Positions 1 through 10,000 of a stretch of 64,000 nucleotides of DNA are shown here, one piece after another. Under the pieces are notes generated by a model that saw only the letters and a program-made list of their open reading frames with translations, did no database searches and was not told the DNA's origin. Position 1 is the stretch's first letter. Each line of letters opens with the position of its first letter. The stretch is from Larus michahellis. Its lineage: Eukaryota; Chordata; Aves; Charadriiformes; Laridae. The position numbers and the translations under genes were made by a program. The stretch is taken from the NCBI RefSeq assembly GCF_964199755.1, contig NC_133903.1:2113001-2177000 (forward strand), written 5' to 3'.

Positions 1-1010
1 CCCTCCGTGACGCAGGCGATGGCGTTAATTACCCCCATTCCCGCCCTCTCCTGAGGGGAGGCGGGCGGGTCCCTCCCCCATCACGTGACGCCGCCCCGCC
101 TGGCCCTCGCCGGCCGCCGTCGCAGCGGGCGGAAGCCGGGCGCGCGGCCGCTGCCGTGCCCCCTGCGCCTGCGCCCTCCGCCCCGTCCCGTCCCCCCGCC
201 CCCCCGTCCCCTCCCTCCTCCGCGCTGATGGCGGCGGCGATCATGGCGGCGGAGCAGGAAGCCGCGAAAGGCGGCGGCAGGAACCGCGGCGGCGTGCAGC
301 GCGTGGAGGGCAAGCTGCGGGCCAGCGTCGAGAAGGGCGACTACTACGAGGCGCACCAGATGTACCGGACGCTCTTCTTCAGGTAGGGCCTGGCGCGGCC
401 CGCCGCCCTGTCCTCCCCGCCCCCCCCCGGCACGGCCTTCCAGAGCCTTCCCACGCACCCGGCCCTGCCGCCGCGCACACGCCCCGCGCCCCATTGGCCG
501 CCGCTTCCGCCCATCTCCGCCTTCTGCTCTCTCGTTGGGCCGCGGGGGGGCGGGGTGGGGCGGGTCCGTGCCGCGGAGGGTAGGGCGAGCTGGGCCCGGG
601 CCCAGCCTGGGGGCAGTGGGCGGTCAGCGGGGCGCTCCCGCCGCCTCCCCGCTCGCTCCGCGCTCCCCCTGGTCCGGCCGCCGCCGAGGGGCGCGGCGGC
701 TGCGCGGGAGGGCTGGGGGGCGGCGCGGGGAGCCGCCGCTCGTCGGGGTTTGAAGGTGAACCCCGGCCCGGCTGAGGGAGGGGGCCCGGCTCGGGAGGGC
801 GCCGGCCCGCGTTGTGCGGGGGCCGCGTCGCGTCGTACTTGACGCCGTCAGGGACAGAGCTAAATTTCGCCCCCCCGTCCCCAAACGTCCCTTGGAGGCC
901 CGAGGGGCTGGAGTGAGCCCCTCGTCATTCCCGGACCGTCCCCTGAGGCTCGGGGCTGGGCCCACCGCCTCCCCCGGCGCCGGGGCCTTCCAGGAGCTCC
1001 TCGGGCCTTC
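1..1010 (+). promoter_or_regulatory. GET4: CpG-island promoter and 5' region of GET4
   Basis: This kilobase is very GC- and CpG-rich and surrounds the first coding exon at 228-382, which is the usual layout of a housekeeping vertebrate promoter. A CACGTG E-box sits at 82-87 in the context TCACGTGACG, which resembles USF or TFEB/CLEAR sites. An inverted CCAAT box (ATTGG) lies near 492-496, already inside intron 1. There is no convincing TATA box. The transcription start cannot be placed from sequence and is inferred to lie roughly between 90 and 200. A short upstream ATG frame at about 20-55 probably precedes the transcript. Confidence 0.8.
228..382 (+). CDS. GET4: GET4 coding exon 1
   Basis: The exon runs from ATG at 228 to a GTAGGG donor at 383 and encodes [16 protein letters not shown] through TLFF plus the first two bases of the next codon. 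The low-complexity Ala/Gly start followed by [20 protein letters not shown] is the conserved GET4 N-terminus. Joining to exon 2 restores an Arg codon. Confidence 0.96.
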
Positions 1011-4000
1011 CTAGCGGCCTCGGCTTGTGTTAGGCATCAGCCTGGCTGCCGGGTGGGTTTAAAAACCTTTTCAGGGTTTGAAGGTCTTGGGCTGATGCTC
1101 AGCCAGGGAGCGGGGCTGCACAGTGTCCACCCTGTGGGACTGCTCAGAGGAAGGGGCAGCTCTCGGAGGGGCAGGAGTCGCCTGCACAGAGGAGTTTTAT
1201 TAGAAAAGATTCTGGTTGATGTAGTATTTGTGTGCGTGGCAATGACTAAGTAGAGCAGGCCTAGGCATTTACCCAGAAATATCACTACTGCCTGTGATGT
1301 CATAAGAAACCGTATTTTTATTGCAAAAATTTTTTAGATTTGTTTTTTTTTATTTTTCACATCCACTGCAGTGGTCACCCTTTCTCTCATCAAAATTTAA
1401 AATGTACCATCCCTGGAGGTATTTCGAAGGTGCGCAGACAGGATGCTGAGGGACATGGTTTAGTGGTGGTTTTGGCAGCGTTGGGTTAACGGTTGGGCTT
1501 GATGATCTTAAAGGTCCCTTCCAACCTAGGCCATTCTGTGTAGAGCCTTGCTTGCAGGAGCACAGAATAAGGTATTTCTTCCAAGGCTTCCTTGGATGGT
1601 CCCAACTTTGTTCGCTTGAGGTTCTGCTGGGGGAGGGCAGGTGGGAAAACTGCCTTCTGAGTCTGGGTGCCTCACGCGTGTGTCTCCTGTCCCCGGAGCT
1701 CCTCGGAGGTGGAGTGGGAGCGGGCCCGTGGGCATCCACAGAAGAACAGCAGCCAGGCATGTGGGGAAGAGGGTCCTTGGTGCGTAACCGACTTCTGCTG
1801 CCAGTGTGCATGAGGCAGCCTGCCCTGCCCTGTGTACTGAGCACCATTAAATTAAAGTAGTTATGTTCTGCCATAGCCTTCTGATGGGATCAGCGAGGGC
1901 ACCGTCTAGGCCTTAAGACTTAAATTGTATTTGAGAATAAATCTAAATTTAAGACAAAGCATGGCCTATTTTATAGTAAGGATTATGTGATGTGATGGCT
2001 GCGGTGGTGGAAGATGGCTTGGCTCAGCAGGTCACTTCTCATCCAGTCTTCTGAATGTATTAACTCACATACTTTGCTTAAGCCACCCTGAATTAATTTA
2101 GAATCAAAGATCCTGCCTTTTCCATTTTAAATGCAGTAGAAAGGAGTTTCTCAATTAAATGAAAAGGTGACATTTGCATAGCTAGGAAGAAGGTTTCCTT
2201 CTAGGCAAAAAGATGTAATAAGACTGTGAAATTTGTTTGGAGAGTCACTGAGGCCAAAAAAGAGTCCTGGATAGTCTTGCCTGTCCTCTGTAAAATGTAT
2301 GTTACATGTCAGCAGTTTTCCAGAGACATGTTAACACGGAGTGAGATGATCTCAGCTGCAGAATTGTAGTTGGGACAGCCAGTGCTTACTTGTTGTAAAC
2401 AACAGCAGCCTGTAAAACATTAGTCTGTTCTGTCATGAGTTGCGTATTAAAGTTGAAATCCTGACTCGGAGCTTCAGAAGTCATAAACTGAGACATGTGA
2501 GGGTGGAGGAGGGGAAGCAGCGGAGGAGGAAAGATTACCATAAGCCTGCCTCCTGCAGGCTTCTTATCCCTCCCTCTCATCCAGGGAGCAGGTGGGAAAC
2601 TGCTGCTCCTGCCTGACCCTGAGCAGCGAGTCCCGGGCTCCTCCGGACAGGGGTGCTGGTGCCGGGGTGGTGCTGTAGGGGCTGGCTGCATTGAGCTCTG
2701 CTCTGTTTAGGATTTGGTGACAGAGTCAAACTTCCAAGTTTAACATCCCTGTTGTAGTTACATTGGCATCTGTTTTCCTGATGCTTGTAGGTACTTTTTC
2801 TGGTATGAGTAATCCGTTCCAGGATTTCTCTTGTTCTAAATGCCATTTAGATTGATGTCATGAATATTTATTTTTATTAAAAAAACTTTTAAAATAAAAG
2901 TTCTTTTTAAAAAAGCACGCCACCTCTTTTAAATGTATTTTATATTGTAAAGCTGTTTCCAGCGTCTTTTAGTATCTGCTATAATAATTCCCAGATTAAG
3001 AGCTCCCAAGTAGCATTGTGAATCTACTGGAAGTAGAACTTGTGGAAGGGGATCCACACTGAGTTTCGGAGTCAAATGCCTGAGAGGCAAACCTGCATGT
3101 GAAGCCAACTATAAAAATGTTGGAGCTGCTGATCCGTTTAAGTAACGTGCGAAGCATTTGCTATGGTGATTGCAAGTCTCAATTGCTGAGTCTACTTATT
3201 CCAAAAACCCACCCTCATGCCATCCGTTATTACAGTTCTGCTGGTTTGGATGAAAGACCTTGGGGTTTCTGGAAGACGATGAGCAGGATGGGAGGACTGT
3301 CTCCTCCCCTGTTTGTTGTCCGATCTGATTGTACCAGTAGGACCTGTCCCTGGGGCTGCCACGTGTGACAGGAGTCTCACCCACAGCACAAGAGCTTTTG
3401 GGATCCAGCGTTGTCCCTGGGGTTAGTGTGATCCCTCCGTGCCCACACTGTCCCACCGCTCCCAGACTGCTTCACTCCTGGGTCCACCGACCCTTCACTG
3501 TTACCCATGGGGACGCTCATGCATCGGGTCTGCTCTTTGGGGGACCCAGCTGCTGCAGGAGCAGAGAGCGGGGAACCAGGGGCACGGCACGGCCAGGTGT
3601 CGTAGAGGACAAAACGAATATTGCAGATACTAAAGCAGTGTGGGAGAACTGGAGTCTTATCTTTTTGATATAAGCTGTTGTTATTAACTACTCAGACATT
3701 CGGAGAAGCAGTTAAGAGAAATGGAAGTTGGAAACTCTATCTGCTGCCACACCTTAACTGCTTTTATAGGAAATGCTGCATTTATATTCTGGAGATGTGA
3801 CTACCCAAGACCCTTAGTTACCAATAGTGGTGGTGTGCAGGAGGCTGCGGTCACAGCACCGTGGTAAGAGGCTCCCGCTCTTGAGGGAACCATTGGGAGC
3901 AAGTTATTTTATTCTTCATTTCTTGATTCACTCTTAAGCAAGGCAGGTGGAAGCTGCATCAGGTGTGTCTTGAAGAATAATATTTGAGAGCCCAGACTTG

Positions 4001-7000
4001 TTTCTTTTATGAATTGGTGACTCTGTGAAGTGTTGCACGGTAGATCTTGCTGGCTCTTTTTGTCTTACTGGAGCCCATCAGAGACAAGTTATTCTGGTTC
4101 AGCAGAGGACCAGTATGTGGCTGACATCCCCTGGCAGAGAGCAGTAGTGGTCACAGAGAGTTAAACCAGTGGAAAGGAGCCATGGGTGAGGAGAGGACTG
4201 GAGTCACTGGGGCAGCACCGGGGGAGCGTGCTGTCCAGGGAGTGTTCCAAAAACTGTCACTGTGATGGCTTTGGTAAAGGCTCTGATGTGACGGTCTGAG
4301 CGATGTCATTCAGTGCGTTGGCATCTTTTGCTCAGGTGAACTCCTGGGATCATTTACTTTTCTTTGTTTCAGCCCAAATCAGGTTTGAAGCTCTCATTTT
4401 TCATTCTTATACTCTGTGCTTGCATTCCATCAAGCCTGGAGCAGAAAACAAATTGTAGCTTACAGTTACGTCATTGTTGAAACTAACCTGATTTAAAAAT
4501 ACATCCCTTATTGCCTTTATTTTAAATTTTAGCAATCTTTAAACGTAAGTAACTTTAAGTGTACGCAACTTATTTAGTGATACTTTTTATCAAGGCTTTG
4601 ATGTTGTTTTCAGGTATATGTCACAAGGAAAACACGCAGAAGCAAGAGAACTAATGTATTCAGGGGCTTTGCTGTTCTTCAGCCATAACCAGGTAAGTCA
4701 CTCGTTTCGTGTGTGGGTTTGGGTGGGGGTGTTATTCCAAGGTTTTGAGAGGTGAATGGTAAATTCTCTATGGTAAACATTTGGGGTAATTGCTTTGTAA
4801 TCTTTTATCTCTTTGTTGAGCCTTTCTCCACAAAGAAGGATTATGCCAAGCTGGAACATAAAGCAGAAGTGTTTGTGGGCATCCAAACAATAATAGTAAC
4901 CATGTCTGTTTTGCTTTCCTGGAGGCTTCTCTTTTCATGCCATTAAATTATTATAATTTTTTTATAATGACAGGCTGAGACTTGATACTGTGCTGTAGAT
5001 GTTGATAAAAGTATTAAATCTGCCTCTGACAAAATTCTGCTTGGTGTTTTCTTTTATGTGCTGATATGTTCATCACTACCAGTATGTGTCTGTTTTGTAG
5101 CAAAACAGTGCTGCGGATCTGTCCATGCTGGTTTTGGAGTCTTTGGAGAAATCGGATGCAAAAGTAGCAGATGACCTTTTAGGTGAGGTGACCTCTGCGC
5201 TCGGTTTGATGGTGTTCAGGTGTGCTTTCACTTCACGGTGACTGTTGTTAACAGTCTCGAAACCTGAAATCCTTCCTGTATGCCCTCCCATGTGGCTAAG
5301 AGTTACCTTCAGCATAGAAATGGATGGGGGAAGACTTTATTAGAGATGAATGGATTCCCAATAACTTTTTTGGCATGCTTAGAACAAACATCGGTGTGTT
5401 GTGGCGTTGTCCGTTCCTCGATGCAGCAGTAATGTATTGTCTGCACGGTCATTGATGTCCCAGGGCTTTGGTGGATGGTGGTGTCACACCCCAGCAGTGT
5501 GGTAGTGTCACATTATTTGTGATTCATCTGTTCACAAGGGAATTTTTCTTGTTTGACTGTGAGATTTGGTAAGCAGGCAATTCAGGGAGACCTTCTTGAG
5601 AGCTGCCTGGCCAGACCACTGCTGCAGCGTGGGTGAACCACTCCTGTTAACCACCTATGGATGGAGACAGACAGACTGAGGCTGTTCTTTGTTTACTTAG
5701 ATCAGCTCTGACATTTTGTGTCCCATCTATGATCTGGTGGTGTTCCTCTGAACTGCAGCCCTCTGTCCCTCGCCCTGTGAATGGCAAGCAGTCCCATAAC
5801 CTGCAGCCTTTCCTGCTCCTTGGAACTGCGTGGTGCTCTGGGATGTCCTGTCCCAAAGGATGAGATGGGGAAGCTGTCACCAGCTGGCTGCAAGGCACAG
5901 CTTTGGGCTCTGGGGGAGTCATAGGAGTATTGCTGGCTGATAGATGCAAGATTGGCTTGCTGTATGAGAAGTGTCTCAAGTTCAAAGTCACTCTTCTTTA
6001 AGGGGGCTTATGGAGGCCCGTTAGGGGACCTTAAATACACACTATCACTGTCACTTTCATGTTGGAGCTTAAAGATGCACTAGAACCAGCGGTTCATCCT
6101 ATTGCTATTAATGCTAAATATTTGTGAATCTTATTGCTTCTAGAAAACTTGGCTAAATTGTTTAGTTTAATGGATCCAAATTCTCCGGAAAGAGTGGCTT
6201 TCGTATCCAGAGCACTAAAATGGTCTAGCGGGGGATCAGGAAAACTTGGACATCCAAAACTACACCAGTTACTAGCAATTACCCTGTGGAAAGGTAAGAA
6301 AAAAACCCCTGGCTTTTCTGTGTTTTGTTTTGAAAGTGTTGAAAGTATGATATTGTAAGAGATCTATTTTGAAAATAATCTAAGGAAGCTGAGATGGATA
6401 TGGTTGATTGGGTTCTGCTATTACCTGATTTTTGCAGTAACTTCAGCCTAACGTTACTAATAAAAAAAAAAAACCTGGGGCTGTAGTGCAAAACCCAAAA
6501 CACAACTGCTATAAAGCTCTCTGTAAAAGGAAGGTTGATCCTTTAGACCTTGAGGTAGTTTGATTGAGTCATTAGGAGGAAAATTGCTGGGGCACAAAGC
6601 TGTTCTATCCTGTTTGTTTTATTTTTGAATCCTGGATAAACCTGACAAAGATCGAAATACATCACCTAGCATCCAAAACAGTCTTTGGATGTGTAATTGG
6701 GTACTTTTTGAGACGATGATCAGCAGGCTTATTCCAGAATGAGTGTCGTGGCCTTTGATTTATGTGGGATTTTATTACTTGTGATGGGATGTAAGAGAAT
6801 CCAAAAATGCACTGAATAATTATTTTAATTGTGGATGATAGCCAGTTTTAAAGTCTTGTGTTCAAAACATAACAAACGTGAGTGAGAGCAGTTGAATAAA
6901 TGCCGTCTCTTCTGTGGTTTCTTGTGAATTAATAACTCTGCAAGATGATTGTTTATTTCAAATTTTTCAGTAGCTGCAAAGCGGTGATAGTGGTTTCATG

Positions 7001-10000
7001 TAACAGTCCTGACCCAATGGTCAACATTCCAGCTTGTTGCCTTTCTGCGTGTCATATGCAATCCTGTAGCTGTTCTCGTGGGACTTATGTTAGCTTGATG
7101 GCTGCTGCCAGCCAGAAAGGGCGGATTTTCCTCAGAGCGTTTAAGTTAGAAGCTGAGACAAGATTAGGATAAGAAATGTTGCATTCTGAAAGTAAAAATC
7201 CCCGTTTTGTAGCCATCTGCTCACTGTTCTTTTGAAGAGCAAAATGTGTACGTTTTCTTAGTCTGGAGTTTTTGAGATTTTCATCAAAAAAGGCTCAGAT
7301 TTTTAAAACAAAGCTTTTAAATTCCAAAAATCAGCAGCTGTCCAGTTTTGATTTGTCATTGCAGTGATTTTGCGTGATGCTTTGCTTCAAGTTAAGTTCT
7401 AACAAGTCATTGCCACTTCTTACACCTTTTTTTCCCGTACAATTGCTGTTCAGCATATGGAAGCAATTTTAATTTTGATAGCGAGAGTGGGCTAGGCTAA
7501 AAATAGGAAATGCCTTCTTTCTGTGCACTTAGAGAGAAGGACGCTGAAGGTGCTGTTTGACTTCTTGGTGCGCATGGTCTAATATGGAAGTTCTTGATTC
7601 TCCTCCTCAGCACTGGTGGTGATAGCACACGAAGTGGCAACGTGCGGTTAGATAACATGAGAGCACTGCAGCTCACGCTGTTTGTCCCGGTGGTAGCTGT
7701 GTTTTGTGGTTGCATTGAACAAACTGTATCTAAATCAAATGTATTTAGGTTAACATATTTATTATCTCCCTTTATAAATTGTCTGTAACTTATAAAGGAA
7801 AAAGCCTCCTCTCTTTTTGCTAGTTGTCTTGTTTATATACCGTGTGTGTAGCTCTTGTCCTTTTACCAGCTGTAGCATACAAGCCTAACAAATTTGTTTT
7901 TACATTCAGGTATGATGAACCGATTTCTTAAAAGCCATTTTCTTTTTCCTTTTATAGAGCAAAACTATAGTGAATCTCGGTATCACTTCTTGCACTCTAC
8001 AGATGGCGAAGGATGTGCAAATATGCTGGTAGAATACTCCTCGTCCAGGGGATATCGCAGTGAGGTGGACATGTTTGTAGCACAGGCAGTACTACAGTAG
8101 GTGTTTAACTTTTTTTTTTTTTTTTTTACTGTTTTGCTGACATGACACTGTGTTTGGGGCCAGTCTAATTTAATCATGATAACTGTAGGTGTTAACCATG
8201 CATCCTTTTCAAAAGAAACTGTGAAACTGGCCAGAGCTTCTGAAACTCACTTTGTGTGGTAACAACATGAGAAAACCATCTCAAACCCGGTGTGTTGAAC
8301 TGGTCAGACTGGAGAGAGAGAGGAACAAATAACACATTCAGGTCAAACCTGAAAGCATGTTAATTGCCTGAAGAATTAATGTAATCTGTTTGACCCCGAA
8401 AGCACAATTCTTAGCGTTGTTAACACCACTTTATGTCTAGTTAGGGCTTACCTTGACGTCCTTACCAAGACTGGACCTAAGCAGGGTCTATATTTACCTT
8501 TAGTGTAGTACTTGCTCTCTGGCTCGTTGTCCTAAGAGACAACTTGTCTTGGGTCACCCTGGTCCGTGAGCAGCAGTGCGACGGTTCTGGGTTTGACACA
8601 GTTGCTAGTGGCTTTCATTTACTTGGGCATTTATTTTGTAGAAGGTGGGAGTGCAAGCTCTGATGTGCCTTTGCAGAGCTCATGTGCAATTAAGGTTGAC
8701 AAAGCCAATTTTGCTGTGTTTAATCAGCTGATGGCTTTCTTCAGTCAGGGAAAGCGGCTCACGGAGGAGTCTGAGGAGGAGGTGGAGACAGGACTGTGCA
8801 GCAGGGAGTCAGGGAGAGAGTAGGTGTTGGGGGAGAGGGAGGAGGTGAGAGCAAGTCTGTCTCTCTTTTGGCAGCAGTGAGCTGTCATCTCAGATCTGTC
8901 CTGCTTTCCATAGCTGGTTGATACAGATTGCGGTGATTTTGATCAGTAGAAAATCCTTTATGGAAATCCAGTATGTGCAGGACTCTTAAACAATTTTATG
9001 AGGCTTTGTTCTGGAGAGGGGGAAATTCTGGAGAGAAGGTATCTGTAAGAGATTATTTTTTCAGTATTTATACAGCAATAGTGCTGCATCCTTTACTGGC
9101 CTATATCTGAAATACTGTACTAAATCCTCTTACATAGCAGTGTGTACTCTAATGAAAATAATTGCAGGTCCTTGCTCAGCAGTAAGGCAGAAGAGCCCCG
9201 TGCCCTTGTGCGTGTGAGAGTACAGAACTGGAGGCCAGCCTGCGACCGAGAATGCGACGGCTCGTGGCAGCCTTCCCAGGGCTCGCCGACAGCGTTTGTC
9301 CCAGATAAAGTCTCTTGTTAGGCCTATGGGACTTGCAGAGATTGCCAGTTAAATTAACTGGACCTGAACAAAGGCTGGGAAGTCGATCTGTTAACCGCTG
9401 CCCCATGGCTGGGGAGCTCAAAGGGTAGCTTCATGACGAGACTTTTGGACGTGTGTGTCAAACTTCTCGGTGATCCTGATGCCATGTTATTTTGAGGTAG
9501 TGCTAATAGAATGTCAGAGGCGTCGGACGCTGGCAGATACATACTGAAAGGAGATGTGTTTGGGAGTGGATGGGGCCAGGAGAGAGGTCTTTAATTAGGT
9601 TTGTACCTCATCATAGTAAACTCTGGACGAGTAAATGCAATGTCAGGTTTAATTTGAATTACGCAGTGGCCGGTCTTTCCACATTTTGATTTAATTGATG
9701 CCCTCTTTTTGTAACCCTCCTGTATACAATCTGCTTAGATCTTGGTTAAACTCATTCAATTAATATTTAATGTCAGTTCTCCCTCCCAACCCGCTTATTC
9801 CACAATGTAGTTCAGTAGCGATTTTCCCCTTCCTCAGTTGATGGCCAAACCATTGTCAAAGATGTGCACCTCTGCCGGGTAGTTTTTGCCATCATTTTAA
9901 ACCTGAGATGGTTTCTATGCGCAAATGAAGTACAGACTGTCGAGCATTTGGCTTCCCTTTCTCTTTCTGCATGTAAAACTACTTCTCCACCTTTTATTTT

